64,000 bases of DNA from Artocarpus heterophyllus (GCA_025403435.1 CM046350.1:25235661-25299660); one strand, 5' to 3'. Counted from the stretch's first letter, positions 45,501 to 56,932 are shown. Made by a program: numbers and translations. The notes: a model not told the origin generated them from the sequence alone.

Positions 45501-47882
45501 CTCTTCAATTGATGGCTTAGGCTTTGTGATGGACTGTCCCACTTCTTCAAGTTGCAATGCCTTATGCCTCGGAATTGGTGGATTTGCCTCCATAAATTCT
45601 ACATATTCCCTTATTTCCTCATTCTCAACATCCGCACCAGTAGATTGGGTTAGACAAGCTTCAAGCGGATCCTTGAAAACATCTTCCTGAAAAATCTTAG
45701 ATACCAGTTTATCAATGGTGTCAATTCTAAAGCAAGAATCATCAGTTGAGGGATATTTCATTGCTTCAAACACATTAAAGGTGACATGATCATCTTGAAC
45801 CCTGAGAATTAATTTTCCTTGTTGCACATCTATCAAGGTTCTTCCAGTCGCTAGAAAAGGACGGCCTAAAATGAGTGGAACTTCATGATCTTCCTCCATT
45901 TCTAGAACAATGAAATCTGCAGGAAAAATAAACTTGTCAACCTTTACTAGTACATCTTCCACAATACCTCTTGGGTGCTTAATTGTTCGATCTGCTAGTT
46001 GAAGTGACACTGTGGTTGCTTTAACCTCTCCCAAACCTAATTTCTTAAAAACAGAAAAAGGCATTAAATTGATACTAGCCCCTAAATCACATAATGCTTT
46101 TTCGAAATAAGAGTCACCAATAGTACAAGGAATAGTAAAACTCCCTGGATCTTTTAGTTTAGGTGGCAGCTTATTCTGCAGAATGGCTGAACATTCCTCA
46201 TTCAATTTTACTGTTTCATAATCCTCCAGCTTCCTTTTGTTGGCCAAAATCTCCTTCAAGAATTTTGCATAGCTAGGCATCTGGGCTAAAGCATCTGCAA
46301 AAGGAATGTTAATATGCAATTTTTTAAACACCTCAAGAAATTTAGAAAATTGCTTATCTAATTTGTGCTGCTGGAGTCGTTGAGGGAATGGGATGGGAGG
46401 CACATAGGGCTTGGGATTATCAGGAAAAAGCTTGCTCTTGCATGTTTCCTTGGATTGCTCATTACTTTCTTCTTCTTGTTCAATGTTGACCTCCTGTTTA
46501 GCATCCTCTTGTCCCAATTGTTTGCCACTTCTCAAAGTAATTGCCTTTATGTTCTCAATAGGATTCTTTTCTGTGTTGCTTGGCAAAGAACCCTGTGGTC
46601 TACCTGAGATCATATTAGCCATCTGTCCTATTTGCATTTCCAGATTTCTGATAGATGACTCTTGATTCTGGAGTCTTGCATCTGTACTCTTCATGAAATC
46701 TTGAGTAGAGGTCGCCAGCTTAGCAACAATATCTTCCAGATTCGGCTTTTTCTCCTCCTGTTGCTTGAATCCTGGTGGTGGTCTCATCGCATTTTGATTG
46801 CCCCATGAAAAATTCGGATGATTTCGCCACCCCGGGTTGTAAGTGTTGGAATAAGGATTATTTTGTGACCTGTTAAAATTTCCAACAAAATTAGCATTTT
46901 CAGAAGGTTGAGCAAAATTGTTACCTACCTGGCATTCATTGCTGGCATGTCCTCCACCACAAAATTCACATACGGCATTCTGAATTTTCATAGCTGAAGC
47001 ACTCATATGGTCTATCTTTCTGTTAAGTGCTTCAAACTGAGCTGTGAGTGCAGATAATGCATCCACTTCATGAACTCCTGCCGTTCTCCTAGTTTGTAGC
47101 CTTTCAGTAGGCCACTGATAGTTGTTTGATGCCATCTCTTCTATTAGATCAAAAGCCTCCTCAGGTGTTTTATTATTTAATGTCCCACCTGCAGCTGCAT
47201 CAATGGTAGCCCGGATACTTGCGCTAGACCCATTGTAAAAAGTTTGTACCTGCATCCAGACTGGTAATCCATGATGTGGGCACCTCCTTAGCAGCTCCTT
47301 GAATCTTTCCCATGCTTCGTATAACGACTCATTGTCCATCTGCAAGAAATTAGTGATATCGTTACGCATTTTTGCAGATTTTGCTGGAGGGAAAAACTTA
47401 CCAAGGAATTTTTGGGCCATAGTATCCCAAGTGGTGATTGATCCTGCAGGAAGAGATGTGAGCCAATTCTTGGCTTTATCCCTCAGCGAGAATGGGAACA
47501 ATCTCAGTCTAACTGCATCATCTGTCACTCCATTAAATTTAATAGTGTCACAGATTTCGAGAAATGCATCAATGTGGGCGTTTGGATCATCACAAGGTAG
47601 CCCACTAAATTGCACCAATTGTTGAATCATTTGGATGAGAGATGGCTTGATCTCAAAGTTGTTTGCTTGAATAGCTGGCCTCCTAATGCTTGAAGTGGCA
47701 CCTTGAACAGTTGGTGCTGCATAATCTCTCAAAAGTCGGCGAGGGTTTTCAGCTTCACCTGCATCCGCCATTTTCTCAGTGCGATTTCTCTGTTCTCTTA
47801 ACAGTCTTTTGAAAGTACGCTCGATTTCTGGATCAAACTTAACAAGTTCCCCTTGTTTAGTTCTTCTCATACACCAATGCAC
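42594..47882 (-). CDS. gag-pol: Athila gag-pol polyprotein, intact, 1762 aa
   Basis: A single open frame. Retrotrans_gag domain at about residues 75-270 ([33 protein letters not shown]). Zinc knuckle [13 protein letters not shown] at about 304 (three residues before His rather than four). Retropepsin with DLGAS at about 597. RT about 890-1080 with FMDDFSVFG at about 1044. RNase H from about 1190 ([13 protein letters not shown]). Integrase zinc region about 1397-1440. Core with D (WGIDFMGPF, ~1474), D (IISDQGSHF, ~1530) and E (~1567). GPF-type C-terminal module near 1707 (SRWSGPFTV). No chromodomain, as expected for Athila. The ATG at 47882 is about 80 nt from the primer site and is the first in frame. 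All catalytic residues seen are intact. Confidence 0.97.
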   Translation of the reverse strand: MHWCMRRTKQGELVKFDPEIERTFKRLLREQRNRTEKMADAGEAENPRRLLRDYAAPTVQGATSSIRRPAIQANNFEIKPSLIQMIQQLVQFSGLPCDDPNAHIDAFLEICDTIKFNGVTDDAVRLRLFPFSLRDKAKNWLTSLPAGSITTWDTMAQKFLGKFFPPAKSAKMRNDITNFLQMDNESLYEAWERFKELLRRCPHHGLPVWMQVQTFYNGSSASIRATIDAAAGGTLNNKTPEEAFDLIEEMASNNYQWPTERLQTRRTAGVHEVDALSALTAQFEALNRKIDHMSASAMKIQNAVCEFCGGGHASNECQVGNNFAQPSENANFVGNFNRSQNNPYSNTYNPGWRNHPNFSWGNQNAMRPPPGFKQQEEKKPNLEDIVAKLATSTQDFMKSTDARLQNQESSIRNLEMQIGQMANMISGRPQGSLPSNTEKNPIENIKAITLRSGKQLGQEDAKQEVNIEQEEESNEQSKETCKSKLFPDNPKPYVPPIPFPQRLQQHKLDKQFSKFLEVFKKLHINIPFADALAQMPSYAKFLKEILANKRKLEDYETVKLNEECSAILQNKLPPKLKDPGSFTIPCTIGDSYFEKALCDLGASINLMPFSVFKKLGLGEVKATTVSLQLADRTIKHPRGIVEDVLVKVDKFIFPADFIVLEMEEDHEVPLILGRPFLATGRTLIDVQQGKLILRVQDDHVTFNVFEAMKYPSTDDSCFRIDTIDKLVSKIFQEDVFKDPLEACLTQSTGADVENEEIREYVEFMEANPPIPRHKALQLEEVGQSITKPKPSIEEPPILELKPLPSHLKYAYLDGNSSLPVIISSSLTDLMEEKLLRVLREHKAAIGWKIADIKGISPSICMHKILMEEKYKPTIQPQRRLNPKMQEVVKAEVIKLLDAGIIYPISDSSWVSPVQVVPKKGGMTVQKNDNNELIPTRTVTGWRVCMDYRKLNDATRKDHFPLPFIDQMLERLAGHQFYCFLDGYSGYNQIPIAPEDQEKTTFTCPYGTFAYRRMPFGLCNAPATFQRCMMAIFSDMVEKFIEIFMDDFSVFGTSFDLCLHNLALVLQRCEETNLVLNWEKCHFMVQEGIVLGHKISKDGIEVDRAKVEVIAKLPPPTSVKLVRGFLGHAGFYRRFIKDFSKIARPLSNLLVKDAPFVFSDECLQAFNTLKEKLVSAPIMAAPDWDLPFELMCDASDSAVGAVLGQRKNKIFQTIYYASRTLSGAQLNYTTTEKELLAVVFAFDKFRSYLIGSKVVVYSDHSALKYLLEKKESKPRLIRWILLLQEFDLEIKDKKGTENLVADHLSRIPNHDEVGSPILEEFPDEQVFSIKSPRVPWYADLVNFLASNVLPPNLSYQQKKKFFSDVKHYFWEDPFLFKICADQVIRRCVSEDEMVSILQLCHDGEAGGHFSGSKTAAKVLQSGFYWPTLFKDAHFYVASCDRCQRMGNISRKNEMPLNNILVCELFDVWGIDFMGPFPPSFGNEYILVAVEYVSKWVEAAAVPTNDTKVVVKFLKRNIFSRFGTPRAIISDQGSHFSSKQFEALLGKYGVTHKVALAYHPQTSGQVEISNREIKRILEKTVNASRKDWSIKLDDALWAYRTAFKTPIGMSPFRLVFGKACHLPVELEHRAYWATKRLNFDAQLTGEARLLQLNELDEFRLDAYENAKLYKEKTKRWHDKHILRKEFAVGQQVLLYNTRLKLFPGKLKSRWSGPFTVTQVFPSGAIEVAHDTKGKFKVNGQRLKPYFGGGVNRNKITIELQAPTK

Positions 47883-47964
47883 TCCTAAAAATGAACAAAA
47901 TAAAAGAAACTAGATTAAATCAAGGGTTATCCGGTATTAATATTAATTAGTATTAAACAAATAG

Positions 47965-47982
47965 TCCCCGGCAACGGCGCCA
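47965..47982 (-). other. Athila primer-binding site, tRNA-Asp
   Basis: Plus strand TCCCCGGCAACGGCGCCA equals the 3' end of plant tRNA-Asp including the CCA-proximal bases; it lies 6 bp inside the 5' LTR. Confidence 0.95.
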
Positions 47983-47988
47983 AAAACT

Positions 47989-49311
47989 TGTTCGCATAAA
48001 ATCCACTAACGCAAGTGCACGTTATCGATCAAGTAATACAATAGTGAGTAAGAGTATCGTCTCACAGGGACTGTTGTATAATAATCTAACTAAGTACTAA
48101 AATTGGATTAACTCTAAGGTTTATCTAGTTGATCATATGAGGTTGTGATTAAATAATTTACTGAACTAGAGTACTAAATTAAAAATAAAAATTGCAATCA
48201 ATCTCAAAAGATACTTCAATAAGACAAGGCGTTAAGGCATTTGATTTCACCATAATCACTAGATATGAATTTCATAAAATTACGCAACCCAATCAATAAT
48301 ACACATGTGATGACGGAAATTCCTAAATTATTTACTATCCTATCTCTAGGTATAGCAAACCTACTCAGTTTATTAACTCACTATATCTCTATGTGAATTT
48401 AAATAAATCAGAATGCATTAGGATTCATGAACTTTCCAAATGAAGCCACACAAATAATATGGTATATCTCTATCCATATTTAATTCATGGTTATATGTTA
48501 GATGAAGCATTTGCATAATTCTCCCTTCTCAGTTTTGAACATGCACATCAGATCATTTAAATGGTAGCTAATCATTTAAAAGCATTAAACATAATAACAC
48601 ATAACTCACATGAATAAAATCAATTATGGTGCATAAATATGAAATTCACATTGTCATGATTAGGTTACATCATAGCCCTAACTAAGAAAATTAGAACATA
48701 ATTGAAAAAGAAATAAAATCTGAAAATTTAATTGAATCAAACATCAAGAGTTAAGAGAGCAAGAAATCCTGTCACCAATTCTTTACTTCTTACTCCGGAA
48801 TGCTTGACGGCTCCTAAGAAAAATAAACAACGCTCTCCAAAATTAACTGATAACCTAGCTACCCAAAACTATTCTATTTATACTACTCTTAAAATAACAA
48901 ATCCCCTATTTTTGCGTCCAAAAATCGTGGTTCAGTATCACTCTGGCGCCGCGGCCCTTCTTTTCCAGCGCTGCGGCGCTGCTCCCCTGTTTTTCTCTTC
49001 TTTTCCGCCGTAGCGCCGCGGCGCTCCTTCCCCAGCGCCGCGGCGCTGAGTTTCTGCCATTCTTGCACTTTCAACGGGCGCCGCGGCGCTGCTATTTGGG
49101 CGCCGCGGCGCTTCAACTCTGCCAGCAAAGTTGGTCCCGGATTTTCTTGTGCTCTTGCTCCCTTTTGTTTTGTTTTCTTTCTTTCTTCACCCTACATCAA
49201 TAAAATCATGCTTTTATGAAAAAGTTGGATGTTTTATGTAATTTTTCTCAAAAACATAGTAATATTCGTTAATTAAAAGTGGCCAAATAACTCTATAAAC
49301 TAGAGTTATCA
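47989..49311 (-). repeat. Athila 5' LTR
   Basis: 1323 bp, offset 10323 from the 3' LTR, identical by eye. It carries the promoter used for the genomic RNA: TATA 48883-48874, palindrome pairs at 48945-49112. Confidence 0.97.
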
Positions 49312-49316
49312 ATCGT

Positions 49317-50059
49317 CCCAAAAATAAAATTAAAACTGCATCAAAAAATTGCACCTTTTTTGGACACCTGGCTGCTCTCGGTCGACAGGCCGATCTGGGT
49401 GATCGGTCTGCCGATCATGGTGGTTCGGCCTGCCGAACATGAAGGTTCGGCCTGCCGGCAGAGCACCAAAATTTCTGCCCCACTGTCGGCCTGCCGGATC
49501 GTACGTCCGGCCTGCCAATCTGTGACCTTCGGCCTGCCGAACTGTGAGGTCCGGCATGCCGACCGAGCAGAAAACCCTCAATCCAGAAAATACAATTTTA
49601 ATGCAATTCATCAATTTTATTTTCAACAATTCAAAAACATAAAATTAGAGACTCAGGAAATACCTGGAGGCGCCATCATCAATCTTTAAGTTCCGACTTC
49701 TCGTTCCGTCTTCTCCGAATAATTATTTAATTACAAAATTCTTACAAATTATAAATTAAATAATAATTCCTAGACGGAGATGATAGTCCGCCATCTAATT
49801 ACATAAAAAACCTAGATACACATTCTAACCTCTAAGGAACCATAAACGGTATTAATTAATTAATAAATAATTAAACAACAATTTAATCAACCATAATTAA
49901 TTAAAAAACATTCACCATATAATCCATGACAACATATATATTATATAGAAACCTAGAGTGCCATCTCTCTATAAAATTTAATTCAAGCATTGGAGAGATT
50001 AAGATCACAAAATTGATGCATATAACATGATCACAAACTTGCAAATTTATGTAAAAACC
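49317..50059 (-). other. Copia leader, upstream half
   Basis: Untranslated sequence between the copia primer site and the Athila insertion. 49381-49564 holds a palindrome array; the rest is AT-rich with no ORF I would support. The downstream half is 36760-37660. Confidence 0.75.
49381..49564 (-). repeat. Phased palindrome array in copia leader (8 copies)
   Basis: Copies of TTCGGCCTGCCGAA or close variants. The CCTGCC cores start at 49429, 49451, 49490, 49511 and 49533; variant cores are at 49407 (TCTGCC) and 49555 (CATGCC), and one reversed copy lies at 49381-49394. Steps between neighbours are 21-22 bp except one gap of 39. It is the same palindrome family as in this element's U3, with the asymmetric centre mostly inverted. 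Confidence 0.92.
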
Positions 50060-50074
50060 TCGGCTCTGATACCA
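50060..50074 (-). other. Copia primer-binding site, initiator tRNA-Met
   Basis: Plus strand TCGGCTCTGATACCA matches the 3' end of plant initiator tRNA-Met (GGCTCTGATACCA); 2 bp from the LTR. Confidence 0.93.
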
Positions 50075-50076
50075 AT

Positions 50077-52111
50077 TGTTGGAAACAAAGTGCGCAGCGG
50101 AATTTTTAAAATCTTTCATCAGAGTATTTTCCAAAACACAAGTTTGACATGTTATATGTATAAATTAAACAGATCTTACTAACCTCAGTGTGCCGAAGAA
50201 CCTCCGCGACCTGTGTAGAGAAGTAACGTTCCAGAAGAGCCTCAACCAACTGGTCTTTTTTGCTATTCTCTATCCACAACCGGAGTGAGTGTGGGCTCAC
50301 ACGTACAGCTCTTCCACCGGTGACTCTCCTTCCAACCAATAGAGAGAACCCAAAGCTAGTGTTTGTGATTTGTGAACAAAAGCTCTCAGGGAGTTATCAG
50401 ATGCTCACTAGAAGAGTATCACTCTTAATCTCTCAAATTGATCTCTTCGTAAATCATTAGACTTACTTCCTTTTTATGCCTATTGGTCCTTGGGGTCAGT
50501 CCATATCAGATTAGGTCTCAAAAATCGAAACAGAATCAAGTTCGGATCAATATCTGATAAGATACGCGTGAAAAACGCGTAATCTTATGTGCGCTGATAG
50601 GCAGGCCGAACTGTGAGATAGGCAGGCCGAACTTGCCAGTTCGACAGGCCAAACTTTCTGATAGGCAGGCCGAACTGCCGAGAAAAAATCTCCGCGAATC
50701 TTTTATTTTCCACCCGAGATTCTAAAGGATAAAGTCTCAGTTTTGATTCAAATAGCCCAATAGAAAAGATATCTGATCAAAACAAACTTTATCAAGATTA
50801 TCTCTAAGAAAATAAATCAATTCACAATAATTCTACAAGTTTATCTTGTTCTAATTGTCCAAAATTAAAACAACCGATAAACAGACAAGAATTATCCGAA
50901 CGCCATAATTCAACAAGTTCATCTTGAACTAATTTCTTACATAATTAATTCAACCGATAAACAGACATGAATTATTTGATTCTTATAAATTTTAAACCAA
51001 TCTGATAAATCCGACATAAGTCACCAATTATTGGAAAAGCACGCCGTGTCGTTACAGGATTTTGTGAGCTAGCAAAGGGGATCAAAATGGACCTATAAAG
51101 TTCAAGCTCATGATAATTATGAAACCCAATATCCCAGATATACATTTCACAATTATCAACTCCAACGCTACTCCACTAAAAGCTTGGAGCTGCACTCTCG
51201 AACTTTATAGAATTACGAAGCTCGTGTAGCTAAGTTTCCATGACATATCATAGTGTATCGCATCCCCATATGATCATCCATAATCGGCTTAAGGACAAGT
51301 TCTGTCTTACCTTCCCGATTATTTTTATCTTACGTTCCATTGTCTCACCATTAGAAAACTTACCATCCAAAGATAGTATACCATTCGGTTACACCTATGT
51401 ATCCAAATGGTTGAGCGCTCCAGTTTTCCAATTACAGGACAACGCATATAAGAGGATATCATTACTCCTAAAGAGGAGCTATGGATTCCATATCTATGAA
51501 TAACAAGTCTACGCTATCAAGAGTCATGCCTCCAACGTACCGGCATGCATGCCACTATAGAGATGTGGGAGTCACCCATTGATACATCAAAAGACATAAG
51601 TCGAGACAACGGGCCCATTATTCATCTCAGGATTAAGATACAATACAAATGATTGTCTAAAGTGAATCGATTTGCCAAGACAGAATTATTAATCCAAATC
51701 AATTCACTTTATGTCCCGATCCAACACATCGTCACCTATGACAACGCGCCAATGTTTCTATTCACGGAGTCCAACTTCGATGGCCAAGACAAACCATCTC
51801 CCAAAAGGGATATAGACAACATAACAATCTTTACATGAATAAAGCGCCCAACTTTATTCCCTCGATTGCGGATCATATATTTTAGACCATCACCTTAAGA
51901 GTTGTGTCTACCGCATAATCATCCCATCATATGCCCAACTCTTAAGGTTTAGACTGACAGTTTCAGACTACTGTTTGCTTATCATACATTCAACAAATAT
52001 GAACGTAAAGAGGACAATATTTGGTATATATAAATGAATAAATTCTTTATTGATAAAAATGTCTCCAAAAACGTATTACATTTTTACTCCTTAGAGCATA
52101 CATGTCTAACA
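50077..52111 (-). repeat. Copia 5' LTR
   Basis: 2035 bp, TG at 50077 and CA at 52111, offset 19320 from the 3' LTR. The U3 motif array is at 50599-50676 and the TATA box at 50480-50469. Confidence 0.95.
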
Positions 52112-53745
52112 CCTTTATGATAGAAGGGAGAAGTTTCTTATTAGTTAATAGTAATTCAATATAAAAAACATTATACCTATGTTTTTGTGGCAGAGATTCT
52201 AAACTCCCCATAGACTCCTTTACTTCTTTACTCAACGACAAGTCCTATTTTTGGTCTTAAGATCACTAATCTTGAAGTTCTTAGTGATACCAACTTGTAA
52301 TTCATCTCTACTAGTCAACTTAAACATTTCCTATGCAAAAGTGTCAATCAAATCAATTGTAAAAACCAAATGCAAGTCGCTAGGATACCTTATTGCTTTA
52401 AAAATGTTGAATTGAATTATTTCACCGTCGAATTCCATGGTTAAGGTCTTGTCATATGTGTCTATCTTGGTTTGAGTGGTCTTTAAAAATGGTCTTCCTA
52501 ATAAGATTGGTGTCGGGTTGGGGGATGATTCCATCTCGAGAACATATAAATCTGTTAGGTAGACCAATTCGTTTACCTGCACCAAAACATCTTCTACATC
52601 TCCTCTAAGATAGGTGTTAGAACGATTAGTGAGTTGTATAATAACACCGATTTCCTCCAGTGGTCTAAGATTCAAAGAAGACTAAATAGAATTTGGTATA
52701 ACATTTATATATTCTCCTAAATCTACAATTGCTTTCTCAAACGTGGTGTTTCTAATAGTGCACGGAATGGTAAAGGTGCCTGGGTCCTTGCATTTGGGTG
52801 GATCTTCTTTTGTAGCATTGCTATCACATTCTCACTAACAATTTCTCTTTTATTTCCTTTGAGCTTGCATCTTGTGGTGCATAATTCTTTGAGAAATTTG
52901 GCATACCAAGGCACTAGTTTGATAGCATCTAGGAGAGTTATGTTTACCTCTACCTTGTGGAATGTCTCTAGGATTTCCTTCTCTTACATTTCTTTCTTAG
53001 ATTTTGCAAACTAGCTAGGAAAAAGAGGAGAAGCAACATGTGAGGGAATGAGAGTTTTGGTACTTACCTTGGGGGATGATGTGTTTTGAACATGGGGACC
53101 AGTATCTCCTTATAGGGTGGTTGCTTGCTTGCTATTATCTTTATCCTCAAGTGAGATCTTTTGTGGTGGGTTTAAAGGTCCCTTGATTTGTTTTCCATTC
53201 GTCAACATCATTGCACAAGCATTTTTCCTTGGATTTACAACCATTTGCGATGGCAATTTTCTAGAATTCTATGCCTCCACCTGCTCACACATTAACCAAT
53301 TGACCAAATTGAGTCTCTAGATTCTAAATGCTTGCTTTAGTGTCTTGTTGAAATTGCACAATGTTCATAGCAAGGGTTTTAACAAGATCTTCCATAGATG
53401 GACCTGAATTTTGTGGAGTCGGTTGTTGTGGTTGGACTTGATATGGTTGTTATGGCCTTGGTCGGTTGAAGCCTGATGGTTGGTTCATCATAGGGTTTGG
53501 CATTACCTGTTGTTATATTCTCCTATAACTGAAATTTAGATGATCCCTCCATCCTTCATTGTAAGTGTTGGAGACAAGGTCGTACTTCCTAGGTAGTCCT
53601 TGGAATCTACCTATGGCATTTGCTTGCTCCATATTTCCATCTTGCAAAGTTAGACACATATCGATAGGATAGCCCGCAACAGAACATATCCTACACATCT
53701 TTACTTGTTGAACATTTCCAAAAGCCTTTTGTTGAATGAGAGAGG
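52112..53745 (-). pseudogene. Old Athila-like element: gag tail and protease
   Basis: Minus strand: degenerate zinc knuckle at 53698-53655 (CRICSVAGYPIDMC, His position occupied by Tyr or Pro), gag tail, protease pieces at 52914-52723 (MPWYAKFLKEL) and 52675-52331 (VEDVLVQVNELVYLTDLYVLE, LLGRPFLKTTQTKID). It ends at the copia edge with LLPSIIK. This is the other half of 27800-30756. Several stops and frameshifts. Confidence 0.82.
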
Positions 53746-55030
53746 TGTTGAACTTGGTGCCTTAAGGATTAAATTATGTAATAGTTTTTAGAAATTTAAT
53801 TAATAAAGAGTTTATTATTTATTTTTATATATCAAATGTTGTCCTCTTTATGTTCATTTATGTTAAATATATGATAAATAAATAAAAGTCTGAGATTGTC
53901 AATCTAAACCTTTAAGATCATGTATATGATGAACAGATTATGCGAAAGACATGAATTTTAAAGGTGATAATCAAAATGATAAGGCCTGCAATCAAGGGAG
54001 TAAAGTCGAGTACTTTATTTATGTTAAGATTGTTATTTGTCTATATCCCTAATAGAAGATGACCTGTCTTGGTCACAGAGTTGGACCTTATGAGTAGAAA
54101 CATTGGTATATTGTCATAAGTGACGATTTATTGGATCAGGACAAAGGTTGAACTAATTTGATTAATAATTTTGTTTGTTTAAATCAATTCACTTAGGTAA
54201 TTATATGTGTTATATCTTAATCCTGAAATGTATCAATTGGTCTGTATTCTTGACTTGTTTCTTTTGATGTCCCAAAGGGTGACATCTTGATTTTGATGAT
54301 GGTACGCAACCAGTATGATGGAGACATGACCTTTGATTGACATAAACTTGTTATTCATGGATATGGAATCCATAACTCTTTTGTAGAGTTAATGATATTC
54401 TCTTATAGGCATTATCCTGTAATTAGAAAACTAGAGTGTTCAACCATTTGGATACATAGATGTAACAGAAGTTATAGTATTTATGGATATTAAGTATTTC
54501 AATGGTGAGATAATGAAACATAAGATAAAAATGATTGAGAAGGTAAAACAGAATTTATCCTTAAGCTAATTATGAATATCTTATGAGGATGTTACGCATT
54601 ATGATATGTCATGGATGATTAACTTATTAGAGTTTTGTAATTATTAAATATATGTATAGGGGATATATGATTTTATAATTATAGGAGCATGATCTATATA
54701 TATCCATCGAGTTCGCTTTGCTAGTTCACAATATTTCTTGTAACGATACGGCGTATTTTCCTACATATTGATAACTTATGTTAATTCTTGGATTGGTTTA
54801 AATTCGATTGATTGAAATTCAATAATTCATGCTCGTTTTTTGGTTCAAATAATTTTATGAATTAATTCAAGATAAACATATCGAATTATTTAGATATATA
54901 TTTTATTTGATATGAGATTATCTGTATATGACTGTGTTAATCAAATAACTTCTCTATTGGGTTATTTGAATTAAAACTGAGGCTTTATCTAAGATTCTCA
55001 TGAAGAATTTGATATATAGAGATTTCTAGA
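53746..55030 (+). repeat. Diverged LTR fragment of the same copia family, opposite orientation
   Basis: Starts TGTTGAACTTGG. It follows the reverse complement of the copia LTR throughout: AAATGTTGTCCTCTTTATGTTC, CTGAGATTGTCAATCTAAACC, the GTCTATATCCCT block, GGATATGGAATCCATA, and CTATTGGGTTATTTGAAT with AAACTGAGGCTTTATC near 54955-54990. It stops at about 55030, before the U3 motif array and TATA region. Considerable divergence makes it much older than the full element. Confidence 0.82.
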
Positions 55031-55035
55031 TCAGC

Positions 55036-55640
55036 GTTAGGCAGTGGGCCGATGCCTTAGTCCATGTGACATCTAGCGCGGGCCTCACCTCAAGCCTCCA
55101 TAGGACTCGCCTTGCGGGGCCCCTAGACTTAGGGCTCTTATTGGTAAACCGTTTCCGTGCCATCCCACTCATCCGTACTGTCCCCTCAGGGGCCCTCTAG
55201 CCCCTCAGGGTTTTCTTTCGCTTCCCTTAGGTTCGAACCTCAAACCTCCCTTAAGAGGTTCTTATTTCCATCTCGAGTACTAATTGAGCTAGTAATTTAA
55301 TTAGTACTCAAGATGGAAATAAGAACCTTCTAAGGGAGGTTTGAGGTTCGAACTCGAAGGACGCAAAAGAAAACCCTAAGGGGCTAGAGGGCCCCTGAGG
55401 GGACAGTACGAATGAGTGGGATGACACGAGAACGGTTTACCAATAAGAGCCGTAAGTCAGGGGCCCCGCAAGGTGGGTCCTATGGAGGCTTGAGGTGGGG
55501 CCTGCGTTAGACGTCACAATAAAACGCAACTCAATTGGTACTCGAGATGGAAATAAGAAACTCATAAGGGAGGTTTGAGGTTCGAACCCGAGGGATGCGA
55601 AAGAAAACCCTGAGGGGCTAGAGGGCCCCAGAGGGGACAA
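55036..55640. repeat. Three tRNA-like SINE copies, two forming a large inverted repeat
   Basis: A minus-strand copy runs 55293 to 55036 (A-box-like TAGCTCAATTAGT at 55291-55279, B-box GGTTCGAACC at 55239-55230). A plus copy runs about 55290-55517 (B-box 55345-55354). A second plus copy starts at about 55523 (A-box-like CAACTCAATTGGT, B-box GGTTCGAACC 55579-55588) and stops at about 55640. A and B boxes are RNA polymerase III promoter elements of tRNA-derived SINEs. The head-to-head pair is a near-perfect foldback of about 230 bp arms. Family not recognised; no poly(A) tail seen. Confidence 0.72.
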
Positions 55641-55739
55641 TAAGTTTATCAGAGAAGCAGCCGTTAATTTGTGAATAATATTTGAAGAAATTATTCTTTT
55701 AAAAGAAATAGTTTCGGCAATTTTTTTTTAATTTTTTAA

Positions 55740-55893
55740 AGGCTTTTAACGCCGATTCTGTAAAGACCATTATTAAAAATACCGCAATGGATGACAATTT
55801 CTGTAAAAAATCGTCATCTAATAACGAATTATGCACGCATTAGATGACGGTTTTTAACAATCATCGTCTAATGATCAGTATGTAGTAGTAGTG
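55740..55893 (+). mobile_element. CACTA right-end fragment
   Basis: Subterminal repeats (ATTAGATGACGGTTTTT and complements, 55790-55875) and terminus GTAGTAGTAGTG at 55893. The same subterminal word occurs in the CACTA at 9225-9365, so both belong to one family or close relatives. Confidence 0.65.
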
Positions 55894-56604
55894 ACACATG
55901 TTAGTTTGACTGAAAATAATAACATAAGGAGTTTTTCATTACTAGTTATAGATCAAGAGGGACAAATATTGCATTTTGAAAATTGGAGGCACATTGTTAC
56001 AGAGGCTCTAATTGAACTGCCTATATCATGTTATTTTTGCAAAATTATATTTCATGGTCTCCTTGCTAGATAATTGAACGTATGCTATAAGTTTCAACTT
56101 GTGTGTAAAGACATACATCAGATTTATTAGTAAGTTAGCCATAGCAAATTAGCAATCCGAGATTTCTTTAATATTGACTAGATAAGATACAATTTGTTTA
56201 TTGGGCGCTTGGATTTATTTAAAACATCATGAGCTAAACCTGCATATGCATGTTTGGATTATATACGTACGTACGTAGACATACATTAATTAAAGGGCAA
56301 CTGAACTACCTAGCTAGATTAATAGTAGTGCAAACATGCTTAACACGTTTTCCACGGAGAAATTGGACGATATTGATATCTATCCTATAGTTGTGGAGGA
56401 AAACGATTCATGATCATATGCAGAGACTATGGTCTGTGCAAGGGGAATAAGTATCGTAAAAAGGGAAAACCAGAGACATGTTGATCTGAATGTAATGGCA
56501 GAAAAACAAATTCATACGCGCGCGTGTAGTTTTACAAGTACTATATACAACGGAAACACATGTTTAATAATTAAAGAAATTGTAGGAAATAGCATATCTT
56601 ACCA
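55894..56604. other. Unassigned AT-rich spacer
   Basis: An ACGT microsatellite lies near 56266-56278. No gene or element recognised. Confidence 0.45.
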
Positions 56605-56932
56605 CACTACAACAAGCAACGACAAAATATCATCGCTTAACGGCAAAAGTCGTCACAAAAATATTATTTTTGACAACATGTGGTCGCAAAAAGGTTGTCG
56701 CGAATAATTTGTCACAAAAAAGTTATTTGCGGCGACGCCTCATTAGCAACAAATATTGTCGCAAAAAAGTCTCTGCAATTGTGTTGTCATCAACTTCGTT
56801 GGGCTGACATGGTGTCCATTTTCAACGATGACATTTTCAAAATTTGTTATCTCAAATTCTCATTCAAACGTTGACATGGCTTGCTTTTTTACGACGACTT
56901 TTTAAGAAGTCATTGCTCATATCACTACAAGA
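56605..56932. mobile_element. CACTA-type terminal fragment
   Basis: Begins CACTACAACAAGCAACGAC, followed by repeats of GTCGCAAAAA and GTCGTCAC. No right terminus; it runs directly into another CACTA end at 56933. Confidence 0.6.

Larger units (their letters stand above)
37661..49316 (-). mobile_element. Young, structurally intact Athila-type Ty3 retrotransposon with ATCGT target duplication
   Basis: The element itself is 37666-49311. ATCGT stands at 37661-37665 and 49312-49316. LTRs 47989-49311 (5') and 37666-38988 (3') are both 1323 bp and I find no difference between them. tRNA-Asp primer site at 47965-47982, polypurine tract at 38989-39002, gag-pol ORF 47882-42594 without a stop, second ORF 41611-40565. 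It is inserted in the leader of the copia element. Identical LTRs and open frames mean a very recent insertion; the copy could be autonomous. Confidence 0.97.
30757..52111 (-). mobile_element. Ty1/copia retrotransposon, near-complete, interrupted by Athila
   Basis: LTRs 50077-52111 (5') and 30757-32791 (3'), each 2035 bp without length difference and with 18 substitutions counted by eye. tRNA-iMet primer site at 50060-50074; polypurine tract AAGTGGGAGAT beside the 3' LTR. Polyprotein 36759-32806 has three in-frame stops. The leader between primer site and gag is long (about 1.66 kb without the insertion) and holds a palindrome array and a set of hairpins. The inserted Athila occupies 37666-49311. 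No clear 5-bp target duplication is seen; the 3' LTR terminal TG reads GG. Confidence 0.93.
22894..53745 (-). mobile_element. Old Athila-like Ty3 element, outermost layer of a three-level nest
   Basis: 3' LTR 22894-25399, polypurine tract just inside, 3' non-coding 25405-27790, pol 27800-30756, then the inserted copia element (30757-52111), then protease/gag 52112-53745. The protease-RT linker stops at the copia edge (PSIIK on the right side) and resumes on the left side (PPILEMKPL), matching one uninterrupted stretch of the young Athila. The 5' LTR and primer site are lost, replaced by a copia-family LTR fragment at 53746. Frames are heavily broken. Confidence 0.82.

Noticed and set aside
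30757..52116. Target duplication for the copia element
   Set aside because: Flanks (CTCCAATCC side and ATAAAGG side on the minus strand) do not match over 5 bp; I do not claim one.
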